The notes under the pieces were generated by a model. That model saw only the letters and a list, made by a program, of their open reading frames with translations, searched no databases and was not told the origin of the DNA. Position numbers and translations under genes: made by a program. From Rhodobacterales bacterium RIFCSPHIGHO2_02_FULL_62_130 (GTDB lineage Bacteria; Pseudomonadota; Alphaproteobacteria; Rhodobacterales; Rhodobacteraceae), in the NCBI GenBank assembly GCA_001828855.1, contig MHZT01000046.1, forward strand, positions 1-64,000: DNA of 64,000 nt, in the 5' to 3' direction. The number at the start of each line of letters is the position of its first letter. Positions within the stretch are counted from its first letter, which is position 1. Positions 25,919 through 34,813 of this stretch are shown here, in pieces.

Positions 25919-27034
25919 TCAGAAGGTAAAGCCGACCTTGATGCCGACAGCGATGGCCGAATTACCGGTGAAATTGGCCGCCGTATTGATCCCGTCCAGC
26001 GTGGTCGCCGTATCGCCGATTTCGACATAGGACAGACCGGCGCTGATCTTCATGTTGTCGCGGGTATAGGTGCCGCCAAGGCTGATCGATTTCTTGCCAT
26101 CGGTCGGGCCAAGGTTGGACGAAAAGCCGCCCACCGGATCTTCATAGCCCAAGGTGATTGCGGCGGCCCAGTTTTCACTCAGGCGGCGTCCGACACCAAG
26201 GCTGTAGGTCACGGTATCGGAATCGTAAGACACCAGTGCTGTCGCGGGCGGATAAAGCGGGGGGTTGATCTCGAAGTTGTTCCAATCGACCCAGCGGACC
26301 GAGCCGAACACCAGCGTATCCTTGGCCACGCCCGACTGGAATTCCAGATTGACGCTTTGCGGGGTGACAACCGGTGTTGCGGTTTCGGTCGGCACATAGC
26401 CTTGCAGCACACTGGTTTCGACAGTGGTGAAATCATGCGTGATTTTCGAGTTATAGGTCAGCGCGACGCGCAGCGCGATTTCCGGCTTTTCATAGGCCAC
26501 TCCCACCACATAGCCAAAATCCGCCGCCGTATCCGAGTCCACCGCATAGCCCGAGGACGGGATGAACGGAATATCGGCTGCGGCCTGCATGGTCTGATAG
26601 CGAAGACCGCCAAGGAAGCTGATGTTATTGGCCAGCCGGTATTTGGCAATCGCGGTCAGCGCCGTGGTTTTCAGCGTCGCAACCGAGCCTTGGGCATAAT
26701 AGGCGGTGCCGGTCGGGTAAGACACATTCGCCCCGAACGGCTGGTCGATGATCAGGCCAAGATCGAAAGAATCCGTCAGGGCGGTTTTCACGCTCAGGGA
26801 AAATTGGGTATAATCTCCTGCCATATCGCCCGAAGATGCCCCGTTCAAACCCGGAACCGGAACCGCGATGGCCGTGCCGCCCACGCTGGGCGAGATCGAC
26901 CCGAAGCTGAATTCGGCGTAATTGCCCTTTTCAAATATCGACAGGATCGATTGCCCCGATCTGTCGATACCCCCTGCGGTTGCCACGCCGGTGGTCAAAG
27001 CCAACGCGCCAAGCGCGGTCAGATAGAATTTCAT
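25919..27034 (-). CDS. OmpP1/FadL family outer-membrane transporter
   Basis: A 371-residue barrel protein that probably imports hydrophobic molecules such as fatty acids. The start at ATG 27034 (MKFYLTALGALALTTGVATA) has GGGGAGGTG directly upstream and gives a clean signal peptide cut after about residue 20. The mature N-terminus GGIDRSGQSILSIFEKGNYAEFSFG is the FadL hatch region in its alphaproteobacterial form. Repeated amphipathic strands follow, and the end is VGIKVGFTF with terminal Phe. It is shorter than E. coli FadL (about 420 mature residues). A terminator follows, and a palindrome lies 64 bases upstream. Confidence 0.88.
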   Translation of the reverse strand: MKFYLTALGALALTTGVATAGGIDRSGQSILSIFEKGNYAEFSFGSISPSVGGTAIAVPVPGLNGASSGDMAGDYTQFSLSVKTALTDSFDLGLIIDQPFGANVSYPTGTAYYAQGSVATLKTTALTAIAKYRLANNISFLGGLRYQTMQAAADIPFIPSSGYAVDSDTAADFGYVVGVAYEKPEIALRVALTYNSKITHDFTTVETSVLQGYVPTETATPVVTPQSVNLEFQSGVAKDTLVFGSVRWVDWNNFEINPPLYPPATALVSYDSDTVTYSLGVGRRLSENWAAAITLGYEDPVGGFSSNLGPTDGKKSISLGGTYTRDNMKISAGLSYVEIGDTATTLDGINTAANFTGNSAIAVGIKVGFTF

Positions 27035-27097
27035 GTTCACCTCCCCGTGAAACTTTTGCAAATTATAGCCCGTCTTGAATGCGGACCTGTTTGCAGC

Positions 27098-27120
27098 CTT
27101 AGGCTTAACAAAAGCCTAAG
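27098..27120. promoter_or_regulatory. Palindrome upstream of the FadL-like gene
   Basis: A perfect nine-base inverted repeat CTTAGGCTT / AAGCCTAAG with a 5-base spacer. It lies between the 3' end of the DMT transporter gene and the start of the porin gene and lacks a T-run. An operator for the porin gene is therefore as plausible as a weak terminator of the transporter gene. Confidence 0.45.
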
Positions 27121-27156
27121 CAGGGGGGGCTGATTGGGTCAATCGATGACGCCGCG

Positions 27157-28053
27157 TCACGGAACGGGCTGTTTTTTGCCGCGCTGGTTTGATCGGAGTT
27201 CCGACCGGATATTGATCAGGATGCCCGCAAAGATCACCGCCCCGCCCAAGAGAACCAGCGGGTCGAGAGGCTCGGCATAGATCAGGGCGGCCAGCACCGC
27301 GATCAGCGGCAGGCGCACGAAATCGATCGGCACGACAAAGCTGGCAGGGGCCAGTGACAGGGCGGAGGTCAGGCTGAGATGCGCCAGCACGCCAGAAAAG
27401 CCGATCACCACCAGCCAAGGCAGGGTTTGCGCCGTGGGCAGGGTGAACTGGCCGTCGATCCCTGCGCCGATCAGGCCAAAGCAGAACTGCATCAGGGTCA
27501 GCCAGAACAGGATCGACAGGATGCTTTCGCCGCGCGTCAGTTTCTTGGTCAGGATCGAGGTGGCGGCAAAGCCGATGGCCGCCGCCGCCGCCGCCAGCAC
27601 ACCGGGGTCCAGCGCCGACAGATTGGGCCGCGCCACGATCAGGATGCCCGCAAATCCCAGCGCCGCCGCCAGCAGGCGCGCGCGGGTCAGGCGTTCACCC
27701 AAGAGCAGCGGGGACAGCAGGATCACCCAGATCGGCGAGGTGAACTCGATGGCGAAAAGCTGGGCCAGCGGGATCAGCGTCAAGGCCCAGAACCACAGGT
27801 TCTGCGCGGTGAAATGCACGATATTGCGCAGGAAATGGCCCGGCAGGCGCTGTGCCGTCACCTCGTGCAGACGGCCCGTGGCCAGACCGGTCAGCAGCAC
27901 CAGACCAAGACCGACCGCGGATCGCACCGTCATGATCTCGAAACTGTCATGGATGCCGCCGATCTGCCGCCCCGCAATCGCCATGGCAGAAAAAGCCAGA
28001 ATCGAGCCTGTCATCCAGATGGCGGCGCGCAGGGGGCGGTGGGCTTGGGTCAC
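27157..28053 (-). CDS. DMT (EamA) family transporter
   Basis: A 298-residue inner-membrane protein with ten predicted helices arranged as two EamA repeats (about 10-142 and 155-285). Typical features are FEIMTVRSAVGLGLVLL in helix 2, TSPIWVILLSPLLLGERLT at the end of repeat one, and VPIDFVRLPLIAVLAALIYAEPL in repeat two. GTG 28053 has CCGGAG upstream. Members export amino acids, nucleotides or other metabolites; the substrate cannot be read from sequence. Confidence 0.88.
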   Translation of the reverse strand: MTQAHRPLRAAIWMTGSILAFSAMAIAGRQIGGIHDSFEIMTVRSAVGLGLVLLTGLATGRLHEVTAQRLPGHFLRNIVHFTAQNLWFWALTLIPLAQLFAIEFTSPIWVILLSPLLLGERLTRARLLAAALGFAGILIVARPNLSALDPGVLAAAAAAIGFAATSILTKKLTRGESILSILFWLTLMQFCFGLIGAGIDGQFTLPTAQTLPWLVVIGFSGVLAHLSLTSALSLAPASFVVPIDFVRLPLIAVLAALIYAEPLDPLVLLGGAVIFAGILINIRSELRSNQRGKKQPVP

Positions 28054-28119
28054 GGGCTGGCTCCGGCATTTTGGCTGTGGTGGCGGGGATCTAGGGCAAT
28101 GTCCAGCCGGATCGGGCGG

Positions 28120-28902
28120 TCAGTAGCCTGCCGTCAGCCCGAAATCGAGCATCATCGCCGCCCCCGTGATGCCCGCCGCCGCAGGGGACAACAGGAACGC
28201 CACATTCTGCGCCACCTCGTCCGGGGTCAGGAAGCGGGCGCTGCTGCCTTGCGGGTAATGTGCCAGCAGGCTGGCGAAATAGGCGGCGGGATCATCCTTG
28301 CCATAGCGGTCGGCCTGACCTTGCAGCATAGGGCTGGCAATATCGGACGGGCAAAGCGCGTTCACCCGCACGCCCTTGGGGGCCAGTTCGCGCGCCAGGG
28401 CGCGTGTCATCGTGGTGACGCCGCCCTTGGAGGCGCAGTAGATCGCGGCCCCCGCATTGCCGGTAACGCCCGCGTCGGACGAGATGTTGACGATGGCGCC
28501 ACGGTTTGCCGTCAGCGCCGGAATGGCGCGGGAACACAGAAAGAAGCTGCCCTTTAGGTTGACGTCGATGCAGGTCGTCCAGTCGGATTCGGTCGCGGTG
28601 GCGCTGTCACCCTCGACCCAGATGCCCGCCGCATTGACCAGCCCGTCAAGCCGCCCGAAGGCCGAAACCGTGCGGGCGATGATTTCCTCGCAGGCGGCGG
28701 CGCTGCGGATATCACCGACCAGCGCCAGCGCATCCAAGGGCAGGGCGGTGGCCTGAAGCGTGGTCGCATTGGCGTCGGTCAGCGCCAGCCGTGCGCCAAG
28801 CCGTGACAGCAGCCGCGCCGTGGCGCTGCCCACCCCGCCACCTGCGCCCGAGATCAGGAAGGTTTTGCCGTGAAAGAGGTCGGGGGCGAAGATCTGGGGC
28901 AT
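28120..28902 (-). CDS. SDR family oxidoreductase
   Basis: A 260-residue short-chain dehydrogenase. The cofactor motif is LISGAGGGVGSATARLL, an acidic residue in ALTDANA after strand 2 favours NAD(H), LVNAAG is the structural motif, and the catalytic set is Ser in IVNISSDAG with Tyr and Lys in YCASKGG. The C-terminus GITGAAMMLDFGLTAGY fits the classical family. ATG 28902 is chosen because codons upstream run into a dispersed repeat. The substrate is unknown. Confidence 0.9.
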   Translation of the reverse strand: MPQIFAPDLFHGKTFLISGAGGGVGSATARLLSRLGARLALTDANATTLQATALPLDALALVGDIRSAAACEEIIARTVSAFGRLDGLVNAAGIWVEGDSATATESDWTTCIDVNLKGSFFLCSRAIPALTANRGAIVNISSDAGVTGNAGAAIYCASKGGVTTMTRALARELAPKGVRVNALCPSDIASPMLQGQADRYGKDDPAAYFASLLAHYPQGSSARFLTPDEVAQNVAFLLSPAAAGITGAAMMLDFGLTAGY

Positions 28903-28987
28903 GGGCGTGGCCTTGGGTTGGGTGATCCCAGAAGGCAGGGCGGGGGCGGAGTTGTCCAGTGCTGAAGCGTCGCTTGGACCGCAAAAG

Positions 28988-29040
28988 CCGGGGGCGCACG
29001 CCCCCCGGACCCCCTGTGAGTATTTAGGCCAAGATGAAAG
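28988..29040. repeat. Dispersed composite repeat, copy 4
   Basis: A hairpin CCGGGGGCGCACGCCCCCCGG-type inverted repeat (28988-29008) is followed by CCCCTGTGA and the tag GTATTTAGGCCAAGATGAA (29020-29038). It lies just after the 3' end of the MFS transporter gene and before the SDR gene. Confidence 0.65.
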
Positions 29041-29047
29041 CGGCGGT

Positions 29048-30340
29048 CTAGCTGGCTTGGGTGATGGCGGAATGGGGTTTGGTGGTTTCTTCGGAGGCGG
29101 GGGTGGCATCAAGGCGGTCGGCCTGACGCAGGGCGGGGAACATCCACGCCCAAGTGCCGGTGACAAGGATGGTGCCGATGCCACCGAAGACGGCAGCGCC
29201 GACGGGGCCGATCAGGCGGCTGACAAGGCCGGATTCGAATTCGCCCAACTCGTTGGAGCCGGAGATGAACAGGCCCGAGACGGACGAGACGCGGCCGCGC
29301 ATATGGTCGGGGGTGACGATCTGCACCAGCGTCTGACGGACATAGACCGAGATCATGTCGGCCGCCCCCAGCACCGCCAAGGCGGCCACCGAAAGCCACA
29401 TGTTTTGTGACAGACCAAAGACGATGGTGGCCAGACCGAAGGCTGCCACAGCCCAGAACATCCGCACGCCCGCGCGGCGTCTGAGCGGCCAGCGCGACAG
29501 CGCCAGCGCCATCAGGACGGCGCCGATGGCGGGGCCGGAGCGCAGGATGCCGAAACCTTCGGGTCCGACCTTGAGGATGTCAGAGGCAAAGGCGGGCAGC
29601 AGGGCGGTGGCCCCGCCCAGAAGCACCGCAAACAGGTCCAGCGAGATTGCGCCGAAGATGATTTTGTTGTGCCATGTATAGGCCAGCCCCTCTTTGATCT
29701 GCGCCCATTGGCTGCCCGGCTGGCGTTCGGGCGTGGTATTGGCGCGCATCAGCAGCAGGATGGCCATGCCTGCAGCGTAAAGCACGGCAGTTGTGGCATA
29801 GGCGGCGGCGGTTGACACCGCGCACAGCAGCCCGCCCAGCCAAGGCCCCACGATCACCGCCGCCTGCCATGACAGTGATTTCAGCGAGATCGCCTGCGGC
29901 ATGTCGGATTTCGGCACCAGCATTGGCACCAGGGCCGACGAGGCCGGCGACAGGAAGGCGCGGGCGGCCCCGAACATTGCGGCGATGGCGAAGATGTGGC
30001 TCACTTGCGGCGCGTCTTCGAGTGCCACGGCGACAAGGCCCAGCACGCAGAGGGTTTCCACCAGAAGCGAGACCAGCACGATGGCACGGCGGGAATGGCG
30101 GTCGGCCAGCGATCCGGCCCAGAGCGTCAGAGCGAACAGCGGCAGGAATTGCGCCAGCCCGACCATGCCGACCAGAAAGGCGCTTTCCTTGATCGACATC
30201 GTCTCGCGGCCAATGGAATAGATCTGCCAGCCGATGGTGACGGCCTCGATCTGAACGGCGATATTGACGGCGAACATACCGGCCCAGAACAGGCCGAAGT
30301 CGGGATGGCGGAGCAGAAAGTTGCGCGGGGCTTGGGACAT
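29048..30340 (-). CDS. MFS transporter (EntS/MFS_3-like)
   Basis: A 430-residue major facilitator with twelve predicted helices. It begins with FLLRHPDFGLFWAGMFAVNIAVQ, a start typical of the MFS_3 (DUF894/EntS-like) group. The loop 2-3 motif is LWAGSLADRHSRRAIVLVS, a variant of GxxaDrxGrr. The C-terminal half has VYVRQTLVQIVTPDHMRGRVSSV, a signature seen in this subgroup. EntS exports enterobactin; others are drug or metabolite exporters. Nothing nearby fixes the substrate. Confidence 0.9.
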   Translation of the reverse strand: MSQAPRNFLLRHPDFGLFWAGMFAVNIAVQIEAVTIGWQIYSIGRETMSIKESAFLVGMVGLAQFLPLFALTLWAGSLADRHSRRAIVLVSLLVETLCVLGLVAVALEDAPQVSHIFAIAAMFGAARAFLSPASSALVPMLVPKSDMPQAISLKSLSWQAAVIVGPWLGGLLCAVSTAAAYATTAVLYAAGMAILLLMRANTTPERQPGSQWAQIKEGLAYTWHNKIIFGAISLDLFAVLLGGATALLPAFASDILKVGPEGFGILRSGPAIGAVLMALALSRWPLRRRAGVRMFWAVAAFGLATIVFGLSQNMWLSVAALAVLGAADMISVYVRQTLVQIVTPDHMRGRVSSVSGLFISGSNELGEFESGLVSRLIGPVGAAVFGGIGTILVTGTWAWMFPALRQADRLDATPASEETTKPHSAITQAS

Positions 30341-30464
30341 GGGCGCAGGCTAGCGGGATTTTTCGGGGGCTGCCATGGGGAGGGGGGGGAATTTGGCGGA
30401 TTGGCTTGTGATCCGCAAAAAGACGACTAGGTTTATCGAGACAGAAGCACTTACAGGACAAGCC

Positions 30465-31061
30465 ATGAACGCGCCTTTGCTGAACACCCGAGTTCCCGAT
30501 CATCCTGTGGCGGAAATCTTCCCCGCCCGCTGGTCGCCGCGCGCGTTTTCCGAGGCGGTGATGACCGAGGACGAGCTGTTGCTGCTGCTGGAGGCCGCCC
30601 GCTGGGCGCCCTCGGCGTCGAATGTGCAGCCGTGGCGCTTTGCCTGGGGGCTGCGGGGGGACGCGGGCTTTGCCGCAATTGCAGGGGCTTTGGTGCCGTT
30701 CAACCGTGCCTGGGCCGAAAAGTCTTCGGCGCTGATTGTGGTGGCGTCGCGCCGTGTGCGGGACGGATCGGAGGGGGTGGTGGACAATCCCTGGCACGGC
30801 TTTGATGCTGGCACGGCTTGGGGGTATCTGGCGATGCAGGCGCAGATGTCGGGTTTTCATGCCCATGCGATGGGGGGATTTGACCATGCCGTCGCGGCGC
30901 AGGCTTTGGGCCTGCCCGAGGATCACGCGCTGCATGCGGTGGTGGCGGTGGGCAAGTTGGGTGATCCGGCGCGTCTGCCTGAAGCGCTGCGCGCGCGGGA
31001 AACCCCCAGCCTGCGGATGCCTTTGGCTGCCTTGGCGGGGCGGGGCCAGTTTCCGGCCTGA
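30465..31061 (+). CDS. Nitroreductase family protein
   Basis: A 198-residue FMN-dependent oxidoreductase. ATG 30465 is preceded by ACAGGACA. The N-terminal FMN-phosphate segment is RWSPRAFSEAVMTEDELL, followed by EAARWAPSASNVQPWRFAW, the family's most recognisable motif. GTAWGYLAMQAQMSGFHAHAMGGFD supplies the ring-side contacts. It is a short single-domain form. The substrate is unknown; known members reduce nitroaromatics, quinones or act as dehydropyrimidine-type enzymes. It converges on guaA with a shared terminator. Confidence 0.9.
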   Translation: MNAPLLNTRVPDHPVAEIFPARWSPRAFSEAVMTEDELLLLLEAARWAPSASNVQPWRFAWGLRGDAGFAAIAGALVPFNRAWAEKSSALIVVASRRVRDGSEGVVDNPWHGFDAGTAWGYLAMQAQMSGFHAHAMGGFDHAVAAQALGLPEDHALHAVVAVGKLGDPARLPEALRARETPSLRMPLAALAGRGQFPA

Positions 31062-31091
31062 GAAGTTTCCGGCCTGAGTGGTGCGGGAATG

Positions 31092-31123
31092 AAAAAGGGC
31101 GCCTCCGTTCGGGGCGCCCTTTT
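31092..31123. terminator. Bidirectional terminator between nitroreductase gene and guaA
   Basis: The stem GGGCGCC / GGCGCCC is flanked by AAAAA on one side and TTTT on the other (31092-31123), so it can terminate both convergent genes. Confidence 0.85.
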
Positions 31124-31126
31124 GGT

Positions 31127-32683
31127 TTATTCCAGCTCGATCGTGCCGGGTGGCTTTGAGGTCACGTCGTAGAAGACGCGGTTGATCCCCTTCACCTCGT
31201 TGATGATGCGGGTCATGGTTTCGCCAAGGAAATCATGGCTGAACGGGTAATAGTCGGCGGTCATGCCATCGACCGAGGTCACCGCCCGCAGCGCCAGCGC
31301 ATAGTCATAGGTGCGCCCGTCGCCCATCACGCCCACGGTTTTCATCGGCAGAATGGCGGCAAAAGCCTGCCAGATTTCGTCGTAAAGCCCGTGCTTGCGG
31401 ATCTGGTCGATATAGACCGCATCGGCGCGGCGCAGCAGGTCCAGCTTTTCCGCCGTGATCTCGCCGGGGCAGCGGATCGCCAGACCCGGACCGGGGAAGG
31501 GGTGGCGGCCAATGAAGGAGGCGGGCAGGCCCAACTCGCGGCCCAGCGCGCGCACTTCGTCCTTGAACAACTCGCGCAGCGGTTCCACCAGTTTCAGGCC
31601 CATCTTCTCGGGCAGGCCGCCGACATTGTGGTGTGATTTGATGGTGACCGAAGGACCGCCCGAGAAGCTGACCGATTCGATGACATCGGGATAAAGCGTG
31701 CCTTGGGCAAGGAAAGTCGCGCCGCCCACAGCCGTGGCATGTTTCTGGAACACGTCGATGAACAGCCGCCCGATGGTCTTGCGTTTGACCTCGGGGTCGG
31801 AGACGCCTTCCAGCGCGCCAAGGAACAATTCGGATTCATCAGCATGGATCAGCGGCATGTTGTAATGATCGCGGAACATGGCGACGACCTGCTCGGCCTC
31901 GCCCAGACGCAACAGCCCGTGATCAACGAAAACGCAAGTGAGTTGATCGCCAATCGCCTCGTGGATCAGAACGGCGGCGACAGAGCTGTCAACGCCCCCC
32001 GACAACCCGCAGATCACCTTGGCATCGCCCACTTGCGCGCGGATCTTGGCGATAGCCTCGGCGCGGTAGGCGCCCATCGTCCAGTCGCCCTTGAAGCCTG
32101 CCAGTTTCACGAAATTCTCGTAAAGTTTCGCGCCCTTGGGGGTGTGGTGGACTTCGGGGTGGAACTGCACGGCGTAGAAGTTGCGCGACACATCGGCGGT
32201 GATGGCGAAGGGCGCGTTGGGCGAGGTGCCGTAAACGGTGAAGCCCGGCGCGATGCGGCTGACGTGATCGCCGTGGCTCATCCAGACCTGCTCGCGGCCC
32301 TCATCGAACCAGCCATCGAGGATCGGGAGGCTGTCCGAAGTGGGGGTGACGAAGGCGCGGCCAAATTCGGCGGTGCCGTGGCCGTGTTCGACCAAGCCGC
32401 CCAATTGCTGCATCATGGTCTGCTGGCCGTAGCAGATCCCCAAGACCGGCACGCCCAGCGACCACAAAGCCTCGGGCGCGCGGGGGGAGCCTTCGCGGGT
32501 GACCGAATCCGGTCCGCCCGACAGGATCACCGCCTTTGGCGCGAAGCCCGACAGAAAGCTGTCGGTGACGCGGTTATAGGGGTGGATTTCGCAATAGACG
32601 TTCAACTCGCGCAGGCGACGGGCAATAAGCTGCGTGACCTGAGAGCCGAAGTCGATGATGAGGAGGCGATCATGCTGTGTCAT
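31127..32683 (-). CDS. guaA: GMP synthase (glutamine-hydrolysing)
   Basis: GuaA, 518 residues, converts XMP to GMP. The N-terminal class I glutamine amidotransferase has the nucleophile in GICYGQQTM, and the catalytic His and Glu in [11 protein letters not shown]. The ATP-pyrophosphatase domain begins near residue 200 with [18 protein letters not shown]. The C-terminal dimerisation domain contains [17 protein letters not shown] and ends with [15 protein letters not shown] precedes ATG 32683. It is transcribed alone, with a bidirectional terminator behind it. Confidence 0.97.
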   Translation of the reverse strand: MTQHDRLLIIDFGSQVTQLIARRLRELNVYCEIHPYNRVTDSFLSGFAPKAVILSGGPDSVTREGSPRAPEALWSLGVPVLGICYGQQTMMQQLGGLVEHGHGTAEFGRAFVTPTSDSLPILDGWFDEGREQVWMSHGDHVSRIAPGFTVYGTSPNAPFAITADVSRNFYAVQFHPEVHHTPKGAKLYENFVKLAGFKGDWTMGAYRAEAIAKIRAQVGDAKVICGLSGGVDSSVAAVLIHEAIGDQLTCVFVDHGLLRLGEAEQVVAMFRDHYNMPLIHADESELFLGALEGVSDPEVKRKTIGRLFIDVFQKHATAVGGATFLAQGTLYPDVIESVSFSGGPSVTIKSHHNVGGLPEKMGLKLVEPLRELFKDEVRALGRELGLPASFIGRHPFPGPGLAIRCPGEITAEKLDLLRRADAVYIDQIRKHGLYDEIWQAFAAILPMKTVGVMGDGRTYDYALALRAVTSVDGMTADYYPFSHDFLGETMTRIINEVKGINRVFYDVTSKPPGTIELE

Positions 32684-32731
32684 GGCCTCGCCTAGCCTTT
32701 GATGCGAAGAATCGCAAGATCGACGGGCGCA

Positions 32732-32820
32732 AAAATTCTTCTGCGAAGAATTTTAGGGGGCTGCCGCCCCCTCGGTGCGTGCCGCACCTCACCCCTGCGG
32801 ATATTTGGGCGAAGAGGATG
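32732..32820. repeat. Dispersed composite repeat, copy 5 (with AT-rich palindrome module)
   Basis: Three modules in a row: AAAATTCTTC-TGC-GAAGAATTTT (32732-32754), a GC hairpin AGGGGGCTGCCGCCCCCT (32755-32772), and the tag GATATTTGGGCGAAGAGGATG (32800-32820). This is the only copy in a divergent gene pair (guaA and the MttB-family gene). The same three-module order recurs at 36447-36546. Confidence 0.7.
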
Positions 32821-32955
32821 GGGAACATGTCGCTTGCGGCATGGGGGAATGTCGGTTTTGGAGATTATGCGGCGTATTCGGGGCGCGAAGGGGCGGGGCT
32901 TTTCGGCATAAGGGCTGCAAATGGCGCGGGGTCGCGCAATGCGATGGAGAAGAAC

Positions 32956-34497
32956 ATGAGCGAAGTGGTTGGACGTCGGGCGCGCGGTGGCGGTGGATCG
33001 ACGCGGCGGGCCGAGCGGACTGCGGTGTCGTTTGAAACCGCGCGGTTCATCCAGCGCAACATTCCGAACTTTGAAATCCTGAACGAAGAGGCGCTCCAGA
33101 TCATCGAATGGAACGCGGAAACCGTTCTGGAAGAGATCGGCGTGAATTTCGTCGACAGCCCCGAGGCGCTGGCGCGCTGGCGGGCGGCGGGGGCGGATGT
33201 ACAGGGCGAGCGGGTGCGGATTCCGCGCGGGTTGGCGCGCAAGCTGTGCGCCACGGCCCCGAGCCATTTCACCCAACATGCCCGCAACCCCGAGCGTAAC
33301 GTCGAGATCGGCGGGCGCAATCTGGTGCTGGCGCCGGTGTATGGCCCCCCCTTCGTGCGCGATGCCGAGGGTGGTCGCCGCTATGCCACCATCGACGATT
33401 TCCAGAAATTCGTGAAGCTGGGCTATATGTCGAAGTGGCTGCACCACTCGGGCGGCACGGTGTGCGAGCCGACCGACGTTCCGGTGAACAAGCGCCATCT
33501 GGACATGTTGCATGCGCACATGACCCTGTCGGACAAGCCCTTCATGGGGTCGGTGACCGAGCCGAGCCGCGCTGCGGATTCGGTGGAAATGGCCAAGCTG
33601 TTGTTCGGCAATGATTTCGTTGACCAGAACACGGTGATGACCAGCCTGATCAACATCAACTCGCCGTTGACCTTTGACAGCATCATGATGGGCGCGCTGG
33701 AGGTTTTCGCCAAGGCGAACCAAGCTGCGATCATCTCGCCCTTTATCGTGGGCGGGGCTATGGCGCCGGTGACGGTGGCGGGGACGCTGACGCAGGTGCT
33801 GGCGGAAGTGCTGGCCGGTGTGGCCTATAGCCAGTTGATCCGCGCCGGTGCGCCGGTGATCTTCGGGGCCTTTGTGACCTCGATCGACATGAACTCTGGC
33901 GCGCCGACCTTTGGCACGCCGGAAGCGGCGCACATCACCTATGGCGCGGGCCAGTTGGCGCGGCGTCTGGGTCTGCCGTACCGCTCGGGCGGGTCGTTCT
34001 GCGGCTCGAAGCTGCCGGATGCGCAGGCGGCTTATGAGACTGCGAACAGCCTGAACATGGCGCTGCTGGCGGGTGTGAACTTCATGCTGCATGCTTGCGG
34101 CTGGCTGGAGGGTGGCCTTGTGTCGTCCTACGAGAAATTCGTGATGGACGCCGATCAGCTTGGCACGCTGCACCATCTGGCGCAGGGCGTGATCATGGAC
34201 ACCAACGGGCAGGCGATGGACGCGCTGCGCGAAGTGGGGCCGGGCGGTCACTTCCTTGGCTGCGAGCATACGCAGGCGAACTTCAAGAGCGCGTTCTGGC
34301 GGTCGGATCTGTTCGATTACAAGCCGTTTGAAACATGGGCCGAGGAAGGTGCGCGCGACACGCAGGCGCTGGCTTCGATCCGCGTGCAGAAGATGCTGGG
34401 CGATTATCAGGCTCCCGCACTGGACGAGGGCATCCGCGAGTCGCTGGACGCCTATGTGGCGCGGCGCAAGTCGGAAATGCCGGACGCGTTTATCTGA
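32956..34497 (+). CDS. MttB-family (non-pyrrolysine) trimethylamine methyltransferase-like protein
   Basis: A 513-residue TIM-barrel protein of the MttB superfamily (COG5598). ATG 32956 has GGAGAAG upstream; an in-frame ATG at 32828 directly after a repeat element would add 43 residues of unconvincing sequence. The start is basic and glycine-rich (GRRARGGGGSTRR), as in many alphaproteobacterial members. Typical segments are RNIPNFEILNEEALQIIEWNAETVLEEIGV, YGPPFVRDAEGGRRYATIDDFQ, and LLAGVNFMLHACGWLEGGL. There is no in-frame TAG, so it is not the pyrrolysine type. Characterised non-Pyl members (MtgB and others) demethylate glycine betaine or related quaternary amines with a corrinoid partner. 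No corrinoid protein or methyltransferase II gene is adjacent, so the substrate and partner are unknown. Confidence 0.9.
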   Translation: MSEVVGRRARGGGGSTRRAERTAVSFETARFIQRNIPNFEILNEEALQIIEWNAETVLEEIGVNFVDSPEALARWRAAGADVQGERVRIPRGLARKLCATAPSHFTQHARNPERNVEIGGRNLVLAPVYGPPFVRDAEGGRRYATIDDFQKFVKLGYMSKWLHHSGGTVCEPTDVPVNKRHLDMLHAHMTLSDKPFMGSVTEPSRAADSVEMAKLLFGNDFVDQNTVMTSLININSPLTFDSIMMGALEVFAKANQAAIISPFIVGGAMAPVTVAGTLTQVLAEVLAGVAYSQLIRAGAPVIFGAFVTSIDMNSGAPTFGTPEAAHITYGAGQLARRLGLPYRSGGSFCGSKLPDAQAAYETANSLNMALLAGVNFMLHACGWLEGGLVSSYEKFVMDADQLGTLHHLAQGVIMDTNGQAMDALREVGPGGHFLGCEHTQANFKSAFWRSDLFDYKPFETWAEEGARDTQALASIRVQKMLGDYQAPALDEGIRESLDAYVARRKSEMPDAFI

Positions 34498-34516
34498 TCG
34501 CGGTCTAGGATGTAGC

Positions 34517-34556
34517 AACGGCCCGCAGGAGCGATCCTGCGGGCCGTTTGCGTTTT
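34517..34556 (+). terminator. Rho-independent terminator of the MttB-family gene
   Basis: A fourteen-base perfect stem AACGGCCCGCAGGA / TCCTGCGGGCCGTT with loop GCGA, followed by TGCGTTTT, 19 bases after the stop. Confidence 0.88.
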
Positions 34557-34813
34557 GGGGGAAGTGCCTTTCGTTGGGTAAGCTGCGGGCATCTGGGTTT
34601 CTGCCAGACTTGCCCGCCATGACCGAGGCCAGCGCCGCGGTCACGCGCAAGGCCCGCCCCCTGTGCTGCTGGTGGCCCAAAGCCACCGGTCAGCGCCCGC
34701 CGGGGCAGGCACTGGCCTCTGTCAGTCTTGCGGATGCAATCTGGCTGAGGCGTCGCGCAGTCGGGCGGGGAAAAGCAATGCTTTTCCTTGTCCGCCCGAA
34801 CCGGCGGTCGACC
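34557..34813. other. Spacer with a long imperfect hairpin, no gene
   Basis: No convincing gene is present. Positions 34762-34798 form a two-part stem: CGGGCGG pairs with CCGCCCG outside, GGAAAAGCA pairs with TGCTTTTCC inside, with a four-base bulge. It may be the 3' structure of the DUF6477 transcript (minus strand). Confidence 0.5.

Noticed and set aside
32956-34497. Pyrrolysine-containing MttB
   Set aside because: The frame has no internal TAG, and no pyl genes are nearby.
32692-34686. 664-codon minus-strand open frame
   Set aside because: Antisense of the MttB-family gene; composition is His/Arg/Gln-rich and nonsensical, while the sense strand gives a clear family protein.
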